From positions 1-64,000 of the forward strand of contig CAZIFC010000008.1 of the NCBI GenBank assembly GCA_964538355.1: a stretch of 64,000 nucleotides of DNA, read 5' to 3'. Below the pieces are notes generated by a model. The model saw only the letters and a program-made list of their open reading frames with translations, was not told the origin of the DNA and did no database searches. This DNA is from Bilophila sp964538355. GTDB lineage: Bacteria; Desulfobacterota; Desulfovibrionia; Desulfovibrionales; Desulfovibrionaceae. A program made the translations under genes and the position numbers. Every line of letters starts with the position of its first letter. Within the stretch, counting starts at the first letter, position 1. Shown here one piece after another: positions 1 through 8,070 of this stretch.

Positions 1-26
1 TGTTGCAGGGCGGGGAGCCTTTTTTA

Positions 27-143
27 TCAGCTGGGAAATCGAAAAGGGCTATACGAGACGTCAGGCTTGCCCTTGAACGACCTAGCTGGGCATTCTCGCT
101 GGAATACCCCATCGAAGCGAGTTTTATTCTTGTCTTTGGACAT
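27..143 (-). pseudogene. Tyrosine-recombinase (integrase) N-terminal remnant, 38 codons
   Basis: A minus-strand reading frame begins MSKDKNKTRFDGVFQREC, continues through a SFKGKPD segment, and stops after 38 codons. From memory, Desulfovibrio-type phage integrases start with a very similar basic stretch (K-TRF/Y-GV followed by a GKPD element) before a roughly 350-residue protein. Here the frame breaks at a stop and no catalytic core follows inside the window. I read it as a broken 5' end of an integrase gene or a decayed remnant. It lies directly downstream of an 18-nt inverted repeat and next to the 3' end of ychF, a plausible insertion point. A short unrelated peptide is the alternative, because the similarity is judged by eye only. 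Confidence 0.35.
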
Positions 144-144
144 G

Positions 145-287
145 GTAAAAGCCCCCACGATTGGCTTTCGGAATGTGTCCGAAATATGACCGGACCACTC
201 CTTTTTGTGTCTAAAATCTGCCTTGACCTATACACGAGGCATTATGGTCTGACATCCGATTTGAGACGTAATCGTGGGGGCTTATAC
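145..287. repeat. 18-nt inverted repeat flanking a 107-bp spacer
   Basis: Positions 145-162 and 270-287 are inverted copies with 17 of 18 bases matching; the core is AAGCCCCCACGATT. The integrase-like remnant starts at 143, just outside the left arm. The arrangement could be recombinase arm or core sites, termini of a small non-autonomous element, or an invertible segment. I see no direct target duplication outside the arms. Confidence 0.6.
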
Positions 288-328
288 GTTATGATACCGT
301 TTGTGCCAAGATATGCCGGGGGAATTGA

Positions 329-1429
329 TTATACGTTGAAGAGGAAATGCATCACATCCCCGTCCTTGACCACATACTCCTTGCCTTCCGTGCGGAGGAC
401 GCCGGCGGTGCGGCATGCGGCTTCGGTCTGGTACTTGACATAGTCTTCAAAGCCAATGACTTCGGCGCGGATAAAGCCACGCTCAAAGTCGGTATGGATG
501 ACGCCCGCGGCCTGCGGAGCTTTCCAGCCATCCTGAATGGTCCATGCCCGGACTTCCTTTTCTCCGGCGGTGAAGTAGCTGGCAAGGCCCAACGCCTTGT
601 AGCCGGAGTGGATGACGCGCAGCAGGCCGCTTTCGGAAATACCGTAGGCACCGAGCATTTCTTTCTGTTCCTCATCGGAAAGGCCTTGCAGCTCTTCCTC
701 GATGCGGGCACAGATCTTGACGACTTCAATGTTGCGGGCGGCGGCAAACTCGCGAAGGCGGGTCACCTGTGCGTTGTCCTCGGCGAGGCTTTCTTCATCC
801 ACGTTAGCGCAATAAATGATTTTTTTTGCGGTCAGCAGCCCCAGCTCGTTCCATGCGGCGATAAAGGCGGGGCACTCCCTGGCTTCAAAGGTCGAGGCCG
901 GGTTGCCGTTGTTGAGGTGCTCCAGCAGGCGGTTCATTTCTTCGGCGGCGGCCCGGGCGTCCTTGTCGGACTTGGACATCTTCACCATGCGTTCGTACCG
1001 TTTGGACACGGCCTGAATATCGGCCAGCAGCAGTTCGGTTTCGATGGTTTCGATGTCGCGCAGCGCATCCACGGAACCGTCCACATGGGTAATGTCGTCG
1101 TCTTCAAAGCAGCGCACGACTTCAAGGATGGCGGCGCATTCCCGGATGTTGCCGAGGAACTGGTTGCCGAGTCCTTCGCCTTTGCTGGCTCCGCGTACGA
1201 GGCCCGCGATGTCGATGAAGTCCACGGTGGCATTGATGGTCTTCTGGGGATGCACGAGATTCACAAGCATGTTCAGGCGGTTGTCCGGCACGGGGACGGT
1301 GGCCTTGTTCGGCTCAATGGTGCAGAAGGGATAGTTGGCGGCCTGCGCGTTCTGGGCCTTGGTCAGCGCGTTGAAGAGGGTGGACTTGCCCACGTTGGGC
1401 AGTCCGACGATGCCGATGCTCAGTGCCAT
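329..1429 (-). CDS. ychF: Ribosome-associated ATPase YchF (Obg-like)
   Basis: YchF/OLA1 is a universally conserved P-loop protein of the Obg family that prefers ATP over GTP and associates with ribosomes; it has been linked to translation and oxidative stress. The 366-residue protein has the P-loop GLPNVGKST at about residues 9-17 and the switch II DIAG at 73-76, with a coiled-coil insert and a C-terminal TGS domain in the expected places. The length is normal for the family. The start MALSIGIVG is chosen because GGAG lies eight bases upstream; a longer in-frame extension lacks family support. It is the last gene of a minus-strand group, 22 bases after plsY. Confidence 0.95.
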   Translation of the reverse strand: MALSIGIVGLPNVGKSTLFNALTKAQNAQAANYPFCTIEPNKATVPVPDNRLNMLVNLVHPQKTINATVDFIDIAGLVRGASKGEGLGNQFLGNIRECAAILEVVRCFEDDDITHVDGSVDALRDIETIETELLLADIQAVSKRYERMVKMSKSDKDARAAAEEMNRLLEHLNNGNPASTFEARECPAFIAAWNELGLLTAKKIIYCANVDEESLAEDNAQVTRLREFAAARNIEVVKICARIEEELQGLSDEEQKEMLGAYGISESGLLRVIHSGYKALGLASYFTAGEKEVRAWTIQDGWKAPQAAGVIHTDFERGFIRAEVIGFEDYVKYQTEAACRTAGVLRTEGKEYVVKDGDVMHFLFNV

Positions 1430-1451
1430 GAATATGCTCCGAAGGTTGTTG

Positions 1452-2039
1452 TTAGTTCTTTTTGATCCACGTTTTTTCCTCGCCCTTGGCGAGACGGCGG
1501 ATATTTTCCCTGTGGCTCCAGAAGACCAGTGCAAGGATGATCAGCGAGAGCGGCAGGATGCTGAATTTTCCGGACAGGAACAGCAGGATGGGCATGGCCG
1601 TCACGAGGGAAAGCGAACCCAGCGAGACAAAGCCCGAACGCCAGATCAGGAAAAGGCAGATGGCAACGGCGATAAGCAGCTGCCAGAATGCCAGCGGAAT
1701 GAGCACGCCGATGGATGTCGCTACCGCCTTGCCGCCCTTGAAGCCGAGGAAGCAGGAGTAGAGGTGGCCGAGTATCGCCGCCAGCGCGGTCAGGGTCCAG
1801 ATCAGGCCCGAATCCGAAAGCTGGGTGGCGACGAAAACGGGCAAGGTCCCTTTCAGCAGATCGCAGACAAGCGTCGCTGCGCCCCACGCCTTGCCGCAGA
1901 GCCGGGCCACGTTGGTGGCCCCGACGTTGCCGCTGCCGGCAGTCCGGGGGTCCACATTGCAGAAGGTCTTGGCAAAAACCAGCCCGAAGGGAATGGAGCC
2001 TATACAATAGGTGAGGCCTATCCACAAGATGTCGATCAT
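1452..2039 (-). CDS. plsY: Acyl-phosphate:glycerol-3-phosphate acyltransferase PlsY
   Basis: PlsY transfers the acyl group of acyl-phosphate to glycerol-3-phosphate at the inner face of the cytoplasmic membrane, the first acylation step of phospholipid synthesis. The 195-residue protein is very hydrophobic with about five membrane segments. It carries the family motif GSGNVGATN at residues 35-43 and a second glycine-rich loop near FKGGKAVAT. The length is typical. It sits nine bases downstream of the RNB-family gene and 22 bases upstream of ychF, so the three are probably co-transcribed. Confidence 0.95.
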   Translation of the reverse strand: MIDILWIGLTYCIGSIPFGLVFAKTFCNVDPRTAGSGNVGATNVARLCGKAWGAATLVCDLLKGTLPVFVATQLSDSGLIWTLTALAAILGHLYSCFLGFKGGKAVATSIGVLIPLAFWQLLIAVAICLFLIWRSGFVSLGSLSLVTAMPILLFLSGKFSILPLSLIILALVFWSHRENIRRLAKGEEKTWIKKN

Positions 2040-2048
2040 GGCGTTTCC

Positions 2049-4133
2049 TTAGATTTCTCTGGTTTCCACAAGTTGGATCTCGTTGTGCAGAGGATGCACC
2101 TTGCCAAGCCGGATTTCAAGTTCCTGTCCGGGGTGGGCGCGTTCCCCGAAGAACTGGCGGCGGGCACGGACGATCATTTGTTCCCTGGGCAGATTGACGG
2201 TGACAAAGGCGTCGTTTTCATCGGTAATGACGGCGGGCCACCAGCGATCGCCCTGCTGCCTGAAGTACAGCAGCTTCCAGTAGCGCGGGCGGAACCGCTG
2301 CACCTGCCCCGCGGCGTCGAGGCGCGCGCTGAGCAGCGGAAGCAGGGCATCCAGCTCTTCCTTGCTCCAGCGGGGCTTGCCGTCCCGGAGCATACTGATG
2401 ATCTGGGTTTCGTTGATCATGTCGGGATACCGGCGTAGCGGCGAGGTGGACGGCGCGTAGACAGGCTCACCCAGACCGGCGTGCGGGCGGGGGCTGGTTT
2501 CCAGAACGGCGGGAGCCAATGCCTTGACCACGCGGGCAATGTCGAGCGGGGTTTTCCAGATGCCGGAACACTCTTTGGGCAGGGCCACGTCCTGCGTCCT
2601 GTGGAGCAGGGTGACGCCGCGTTCTCCGGCCCATGCCGCCAGTGCCGCATTGGTCAGAACCATCATCTCCGAGACAAGGAGGTGGGCCTTGGGCGCGGGG
2701 GCATCTTCCGCCAGAGAGACGGCGACGTTTTCGCCGGAACCCTCCAGCTCGATGATCTGATCAGGGCGTTCGATGATGACCGCACCGCGTTCGATGCGCC
2801 GCGCCTGATGGGTTTCGGCAAGGGCCAGAGCCTGCCGGAGCTGTTCGGCGTAGGGGGAGGCGGCGTTTTCTTCACCGTTCAGGGCGGCTTCGCAAGCCTC
2901 ATAGGAGAGGTTGGCGGCGAGCCTTGCGTATCCGAGGCGCGGCTCGCAGGAGATGGCAAGGCCGTCGGAGCCGATGGCGCACTCAATCAGCAGGGCGGGG
3001 CGGGTCTTCTGGGCCAGCAGGCTGTACGCTCCGGTACCGAGTGCTTCGGGCAGCATGTGGTGGGTGGCTTCCGGCAGATAGATGCTGGTGGCGCGGTTGA
3101 ATACGGCCTTGTCCAGCTTTCCGTCGAAGTTCCAGCGGAAGGCGGGGCAAGCCAGCGCAAGCGTGACGTTCCAGCCGCCTTCGGGCCGGGGGGCGATGAA
3201 AAAGGCGTCGTCCACGTCGCGGGTCGTGGGGGCATCGATACTGATGATCGGCCTGTCCGGGAACGTCGGCTCCAGCTGCTCGTCGTGTTCGGCCTCGCCG
3301 AGCAGGGCGTCCAGCTCTTCGCGGTGTTCCGCGCTCCAGCCGTCGCCGGGAGCGTATCCGGCCCGATCCATCCAGTAATTGTGGTGCGGCTCCACAAGCC
3401 CCCATGCCTGTGCAAGGTGCAGGGGCATGAACGGATCGTCGGGAAGGCCCTTGATCATGAGCTTCCACAGCCCGTCGTCTTCTGTGGTTTCCGGGTCGGC
3501 GATGCGGCAAAGGATGGTGTGGCGCAGGCGTTCCCGCACGCCTGATTCCAGACCATCGGCGGCTTTCTGCGGCGAGGAGCTGTTCTTTTTCAGATGGATA
3601 TCCCACAGCAGGCGGATGAACGCGCTCCCCTTGTTGACCAGTTCCTCACGCTTGCGGGCGGCTTCCTGCTCGGCGATGCGGTTGGCGACGACGGCTTCGG
3701 AATAGACTTCGAAGTTCGGCGGATTGAACTTGAAATGGGTCTTGGCCTGCATGAGCGCGTGCCCGCAGGCGGCTACGGCATCCATATCGGGATCGCTCAG
3801 GGCCAGCTCCGCAAACCATTGGGCCGGAGCCTGTTCCACTTCTCCATGAGCCATTTCCCAGAGTTCGAGGGGATCGACGTTGGCGACCTCGCGGCGGCTT
3901 TTGTGGCGTTCGAGGATTTCGAGAGCCTTGTCGCGGGAGCAGCCGCTGTCGTAGGCCGGGCCGGGCCACGGCAGGATGCGCGCAGCCTGAAGGGAGGTTT
4001 CCCGCCGGTTCGGGAGCAGCAGGCGGAGCCTGCCGTTCTGTTCTTCCAGAACCCAGGCGATCTGGGGCGAGTTGCCCTGCATGAATTCAACCACACATCC
4101 TGCACCGGGGTAGCGTACCAATCCTTGAACCAT
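2049..4133 (-). CDS. RNB-domain exoribonuclease (RNase II/R family)
   Basis: The protein (694 residues) has a poorly conserved N-terminal third and an RNB catalytic domain starting near residue 297. The metal-binding signature SIDAPTTRDVDDAF supplies Asp300, Asp306, Asp308 and Asp309. A later TSPLRRYPD segment matches the conserved RNB TSPIRRYxD element. RNB enzymes degrade single-stranded RNA processively in the 3' to 5' direction in the cytoplasm. No clear cold-shock domains precede the RNB block and the C-terminal S1 part is short, so the protein is neither a textbook RNase II nor RNase R. It is the first gene of the minus-strand group that ends with ychF. Confidence 0.88.
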   Translation of the reverse strand: MVQGLVRYPGAGCVVEFMQGNSPQIAWVLEEQNGRLRLLLPNRRETSLQAARILPWPGPAYDSGCSRDKALEILERHKSRREVANVDPLELWEMAHGEVEQAPAQWFAELALSDPDMDAVAACGHALMQAKTHFKFNPPNFEVYSEAVVANRIAEQEAARKREELVNKGSAFIRLLWDIHLKKNSSSPQKAADGLESGVRERLRHTILCRIADPETTEDDGLWKLMIKGLPDDPFMPLHLAQAWGLVEPHHNYWMDRAGYAPGDGWSAEHREELDALLGEAEHDEQLEPTFPDRPIISIDAPTTRDVDDAFFIAPRPEGGWNVTLALACPAFRWNFDGKLDKAVFNRATSIYLPEATHHMLPEALGTGAYSLLAQKTRPALLIECAIGSDGLAISCEPRLGYARLAANLSYEACEAALNGEENAASPYAEQLRQALALAETHQARRIERGAVIIERPDQIIELEGSGENVAVSLAEDAPAPKAHLLVSEMMVLTNAALAAWAGERGVTLLHRTQDVALPKECSGIWKTPLDIARVVKALAPAVLETSPRPHAGLGEPVYAPSTSPLRRYPDMINETQIISMLRDGKPRWSKEELDALLPLLSARLDAAGQVQRFRPRYWKLLYFRQQGDRWWPAVITDENDAFVTVNLPREQMIVRARRQFFGERAHPGQELEIRLGKVHPLHNEIQLVETREI

Positions 4134-4252
4134 CGGGAGTCCTTCTGTTGCCGGGGGTGGGAAGAGAGCACCCTCCTTTCACCCTTCCGGGCGTAGCCTT
4201 TGGGCTTTCGGCAGGGCGGAGGCTCTTCATCCTTGAAAAAGATTCCGTACAC

Positions 4253-4286
4253 GCAAGGGCTACAGCCCTGCGGACTGTAGCCTTGC
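4253..4286. other. Stem-loop upstream of the exoribonuclease gene
   Basis: The arms GCAAGGGCTACAG (4253-4265) and CTGTAGCCTTGC (4275-4286) pair over 12 bp with one bulged G around a 9-nt loop. No T-run follows on either strand, so this is not a canonical terminator. It lies in the 279-bp gap between purH and the exoribonuclease gene and would be in the 5' leader of the latter. Confidence 0.5.
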
Positions 4287-4412
4287 AAAAAATGGGAAAT
4301 CCCGCCCCCTGCGGATGTTCCAAACGTTTTTGGGGAAGAGGGGGGACGGGGAGGGGAGAAGGCGATCCTTTTTCAAGGGAGGCCCCGCTCCCTTCCCCGA
4401 TGACCTTATGAA

Positions 4413-5687
4413 CTAGTGCTTGAACGAACGCTGTCCGGTGAAGACCATGGCGACCTGCGGGGAGGCTTCGTTGACCGCGCCGATGACTTCAAAGTCGCGG
4501 AGCGAGCCGCCGGGCTGGGCAATGGCGGTGACGCCCTGGGCGATGCACACGTCCACGCCGTCGCGGAAGGGGAAGAATCCGTCGGAAACGAGCACCGTTC
4601 CGGCGAGCCCGCCCTTGGCTTTCTGGGTGTCGGCTTCGATGGCGGCAAGCTGTTCGGCGGCTTCGGCATTCTCCCTCGCCTGAAGCTTAAGCTCGTACAG
4701 CGTTTTGCCGTGGCGGGTAAAGGCCAGCGTATCCGCGTACTTGGTGTATGCCTTGAAGATCGCCAGCTCGACGCAGCCCACGCGGTCCTGTTCGCCGGTT
4801 CCGATGGCGACGGTCGCGCCGTTGTGGGCGAAGATGACGGAGTTGGAGGTCACGCCCGCTTCCACGGCCCAGGCAAAGACGAGGTCGTCGGCTTCCTGCG
4901 GAGTGGGCTTGCGGGCGGAGACGGTAAGCCCGTCCTTGGTGGTGGCGACTGCGGGAATGAAGTCCTCGGCGGAGCGGATGCGGTTCACGAAGGACTGCTG
5001 AAGGATGATGCCGCCATCGGCCATGCTCTTCACGTCAAGGAAGGGAACGCCCGCGAAGACGCCGAGGTTGGCGAGGGCCGGGAGCTTGAAGATGCGGAGA
5101 TTCTTGCGGGTGGCCAGCTTTTCGAGCACGCCTTCCTCAAAGTCGGGTGCGGCGACCACTTCAAAATAGTTGGCGGCGATCAGGTCGGCGGCCTTCATGT
5201 CCAGCGGACGGTTGACCACCACGGCTCCACCGAAGGCGGCGATGCGGTCGCACCAGAAGGCCTTGGTCAGGGCGTCGCCCACGCTTTCCTTGGACCATGC
5301 CGCGCCGCAGGGGTTATTGTGCTTGAGGATGACGGCGGCGGGACGTTCCGCAAGATACTGGAGGATGTTGCAGCCGTTGTCCACGTCGGTGAGGTTGGTC
5401 TTGCCGGGATGCTTGCCAGCCTGAAGCATCTGCGCCTCGGAAAGGGCGGACATGATGCCCTGCGGACCGCGCCATTCCACCCCGTCGATGACGAGACTGC
5501 CGGATTCCATCTGGTAAAGGGCGGCGGGCTGGTCGGGATTTTCGCCATAGCGCAGGCCCTTGGTTTCGCCGTCGATGTGCCAGGTGCGCTTTTTGTAGGT
5601 CAGCACCGCGTCGCCGAGCGTGATGGTCATGGTGTCGGGGAAGGTGTCTTTCAGAACGGTCCGATACATATCTTTGAGGCTGGACAT
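4413..5687 (-). CDS. purH: AICAR formyltransferase (PurH without the IMP cyclohydrolase domain)
   Basis: This protein catalyses formyl transfer from 10-formyl-tetrahydrofolate to AICAR, the penultimate step of IMP synthesis. The 424 residues match the AICAR transformylase half of PurH: LRYGENPDQPAALY, the conserved LKHNNPCGAA segment with catalytic Lys and His, and the C-terminal AQPGGSLRD and MVFTGQRSFKH elements. The MGS-like IMP cyclohydrolase domain that normally makes up the first 200 residues is absent, and no reading frame upstream could supply it. IMP cyclohydrolase must be encoded elsewhere. purA, the next enzyme on the AMP branch, lies nearby but divergently. Confidence 0.9.
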   Translation of the reverse strand: MSSLKDMYRTVLKDTFPDTMTITLGDAVLTYKKRTWHIDGETKGLRYGENPDQPAALYQMESGSLVIDGVEWRGPQGIMSALSEAQMLQAGKHPGKTNLTDVDNGCNILQYLAERPAAVILKHNNPCGAAWSKESVGDALTKAFWCDRIAAFGGAVVVNRPLDMKAADLIAANYFEVVAAPDFEEGVLEKLATRKNLRIFKLPALANLGVFAGVPFLDVKSMADGGIILQQSFVNRIRSAEDFIPAVATTKDGLTVSARKPTPQEADDLVFAWAVEAGVTSNSVIFAHNGATVAIGTGEQDRVGCVELAIFKAYTKYADTLAFTRHGKTLYELKLQARENAEAAEQLAAIEADTQKAKGGLAGTVLVSDGFFPFRDGVDVCIAQGVTAIAQPGGSLRDFEVIGAVNEASPQVAMVFTGQRSFKH

Positions 5688-5920
5688 GGCGTCTCCTGTT
5701 TTTGGGGGCGGATGGAACTGAATCGGAGTTCCCTATCATAACCTGCGCTGGCGGGCAAATTCCATTTGAACCCCTTGGCCGATTGGCGTAGCATGTCAAA
5801 CGGGTGCGAGAGGAAGGAGACCCTGATCGCGAGAGGTCAGGGGCACGCCGGAGCCTGCGATGTGCCGCATGGCGGCGGAGCCTGCGCCTTCCGGCATCCC
5901 GTTCGAGGAGGAATCCCCTG

Positions 5921-6277
5921 ATGGAACAGGTATTGATCAAGATGGCCCGCCAGCTCGACGCGCTGGACGAAGCCTCTTTGCTCGCGTTGTGGGAAAAATA
6001 CGCCGTGATCGCCTCGCATTTCGAGCCGACGAAACGGTGGGAAGAGGCCGCGCTGGTGCTTTCTTTCATTCAGGCCAAACGCTGGAAAAACCAGCTTTTC
6101 AACTACAGCTGGTCGTCTCAGGTCAGGCCCGGAGCCGATGAGCCGCCCTTTCTGGAGATGGAACAGCCGGAAGCCGCCCCTCGGCTTCCCGAAAACGAAA
6201 AGCCGAGGCGCAAGGCCGCGGTCATCCCGTTCCGTCCCCGCCGCCATGCCGAACCGGAGTCCGGCGAACGAAGCTAA
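5921..6277 (+). CDS. Small conserved hypothetical protein
   Basis: A 118-residue protein that I do not recognise. It begins MEQVLIKMARQLDALDEASL and is mostly helical in its first 75 residues, with repeated Trp and basic residues (KRWEEAALVL, KRWKNQLFNY). The C-terminal 40 residues are rich in Pro, Glu and Arg and probably disordered. The start at 5921 is preferred over the upstream in-frame ATG because GAGGAGG lies nine bases before it. It is transcribed away from purH and toward purA. No membrane segment or signal peptide is visible. Confidence 0.7.
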   Translation: MEQVLIKMARQLDALDEASLLALWEKYAVIASHFEPTKRWEEAALVLSFIQAKRWKNQLFNYSWSSQVRPGADEPPFLEMEQPEAAPRLPENEKPRRKAAVIPFRPRRHAEPESGERS

Positions 6278-6311
6278 AGCGTTGCGAAAAACTTTTTTCA
6301 GGGCTTTCACG

Positions 6312-6340
6312 TTGACGATCCTGCGGAACCTTTGTAGACT
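6312..6340 (+). promoter_or_regulatory. Sigma-70-type promoter of purA
   Basis: TTGACG at 6312-6317 and TAGACT at 6335-6340 are separated by exactly 17 bases, giving a leader of roughly 200 nt before purA. I saw no obvious purine riboswitch in that leader. Confidence 0.65.
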
Positions 6341-6544
6341 CCAACGCTGGATTTTCAGCAAACTATCCCTTTGTGGTCTGAGAACGTTTCCTTTCAGGAA
6401 GGGCATCCGCCCCGGCATCCTCCTGCGGCACTGGCCTGCGGGCGGGCTTTTTGCGGATTGCCCACGGGCCGTTGCGGTTTTTCCCGGCGGGCCTGGCGGA
6501 ACGGAAACGCGAATACAGTGAATACAGGTAGCAAGGAGTAACCC

Positions 6545-7822
6545 ATGTCCAATGTGGTGATCGTCGGCGTCCAGTGGGGCGACGAGGGAAAAGGCAAGAT
6601 TGTCGATCTTCTGGCGCAGGACATCGACTATGTGGTGCGCTTTCAGGGCGGCAACAACGCCGGGCACACCGTAATCGTGGACGGCAAGAAAGCCGCGCTG
6701 CATCTTGTTCCCTCGGGCATCCTGCATAAAGGCAAGATTTGCCTGATCGGCAACGGCGTCGTCCTCGATCCCGTCGTGTTCGTGCAGGAACTCGACACGC
6801 TCATCGGGCAGGATGTGGACGTTTCTCCCAGCCGCCTCAAGATCAGCGCGAAAACGCACCTCATCATGCCCTACCACAAGGTGCTGGACAAGGCCCGCGA
6901 GAAAAAGCTCGAAGGCCAGAAGATCGGCACGACCGGACGCGGCATCGGCCCCTGCTATGAGGACAAGGTGGCCCGCGTGGGCGTGCGTGCCTCCGATCTG
7001 ACGGACCCCGAGCTGCTCAAGGCCAAGATTGCCGCCGCCCTCAAGGAAAAGAACGTCCTGTTCACGGCCCTGTACGGCGTCGACGCCCTCACCGTGGAAG
7101 CCGTGTTTGACGAAGTGATGGCTGTCGCGCCCCGCATCATCCCCCACCTGACCGATGTGTCCTCGGATCTCGAACAGGCATGGGCCGAAGGCAAGAGCGT
7201 CCTGTTTGAAGGCGCGCAGGGCATCCATCTGGACGTGGACCACGGGACGTATCCCTTCGTCACCTCGTCCAACACCGTTTCGGGCAACGCGGCTGCCGGT
7301 TGCGGCGTGGGGCCTGACCGCCTCGACCGCATTGTCGGCATCCTGAAGGCCTACACCACCCGCGTGGGTGAAGGCCCCTTCCCGACCGAGCTGAATGACG
7401 CCACCGGCGAGCTGCTCCGTGCCAACGGCGGCGAATTCGGCGTCACCACGGGTCGTCCGCGCCGCTGCGGCTGGCAGGATATCCCGGTGCTGCGCGAAAG
7501 CGCGCGCCTTAACGGGCTGACCGACATCGCCCTGACCAAGCTCGACGTGCTTTCCGGCTTTGAATCCATCCAGATCTGCGTGGCCTACGAATACAACGGC
7601 AAGCGCATCGCCTATCCTCCGCAGGAGCAGGGCGCGCTTGGCCTTGTGACCCCGATCTACGAATCCATGCCCGGCTGGAAGGAAGACATCACCAGCTGCA
7701 AGACCTGGGACGAGCTTCCCGAAGCCGCCCGCGCCTATGTGCAGCGTCTGGAGCAGCTCTCCGGCGTACCGGTCAGCATGGTTTCCGTCGGCCCTGACCG
7801 CAATCAGACTATTTTCAGATAG
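6545..7822 (+). CDS. purA: Adenylosuccinate synthetase
   Basis: PurA condenses IMP with aspartate using GTP to form adenylosuccinate, the first committed step to AMP. The 425-residue length is normal. The N-terminal nucleotide loop QWGDEGKGK is at about residues 10-18, followed by GGNNAGHTV, the central TTGRGIGPCYEDK segment and GARPRRCGW-like TTGRPRRCGW near residue 300. GGAG lies nine bases upstream of the ATG. It is expressed from its own promoter at 6312 and ends in a Rho-independent terminator. Confidence 0.97.
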   Translation: MSNVVIVGVQWGDEGKGKIVDLLAQDIDYVVRFQGGNNAGHTVIVDGKKAALHLVPSGILHKGKICLIGNGVVLDPVVFVQELDTLIGQDVDVSPSRLKISAKTHLIMPYHKVLDKAREKKLEGQKIGTTGRGIGPCYEDKVARVGVRASDLTDPELLKAKIAAALKEKNVLFTALYGVDALTVEAVFDEVMAVAPRIIPHLTDVSSDLEQAWAEGKSVLFEGAQGIHLDVDHGTYPFVTSSNTVSGNAAAGCGVGPDRLDRIVGILKAYTTRVGEGPFPTELNDATGELLRANGGEFGVTTGRPRRCGWQDIPVLRESARLNGLTDIALTKLDVLSGFESIQICVAYEYNGKRIAYPPQEQGALGLVTPIYESMPGWKEDITSCKTWDELPEAARAYVQRLEQLSGVPVSMVSVGPDRNQTIFR

Positions 7823-7830
7823 GCAAGAGG

Positions 7831-7894
7831 CTCGGAAAAGGGCGTTTTTCGGGGGAAGAAGGTTTTCTCCCCCCGAACCGCCTCCTTTTCCGAG
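7831..7894 (+). other. Nested stem-loop after purA
   Basis: CTCGGAAAAGG (7831-7841) and CCTTTTCCGAG (7884-7894) are perfect 11-bp inverted arms, with an inner GGGGGAGA-type palindrome between them. It precedes the true terminator and may stabilise the purA 3' end. Confidence 0.5.
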
Positions 7895-7909
7895 GCTTTC
7901 CGCTGCTGG

Positions 7910-7940
7910 GGAGATTGCTTGACGGCGATCTCCTTTTTTT
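7910..7940 (+). terminator. Rho-independent terminator of purA
   Basis: The stem GGAGATTGC/GGCGATCTCC (one G-T pair, 6-nt loop) is followed by seven T residues. Confidence 0.85.
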
Positions 7941-8070
7941 ATCAAAATACATGTCCGCTGTGTATGCCCGATGCCTTGATGCCGGAACCTGCCGGCAGGC
8001 GGGGCCTGCGGAGGCGCGGGGGCCTGTCCCCCGATCCGGACCGATGCAACCCTTTTCAAGGAACACTCCC

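Noticed and set aside
3..443. 146-codon plus-strand frame at the left edge
   Set aside because: It overlaps the 3' end of ychF in the antisense direction and crosses the inverted repeat; no domain or ribosome-binding site supports it.
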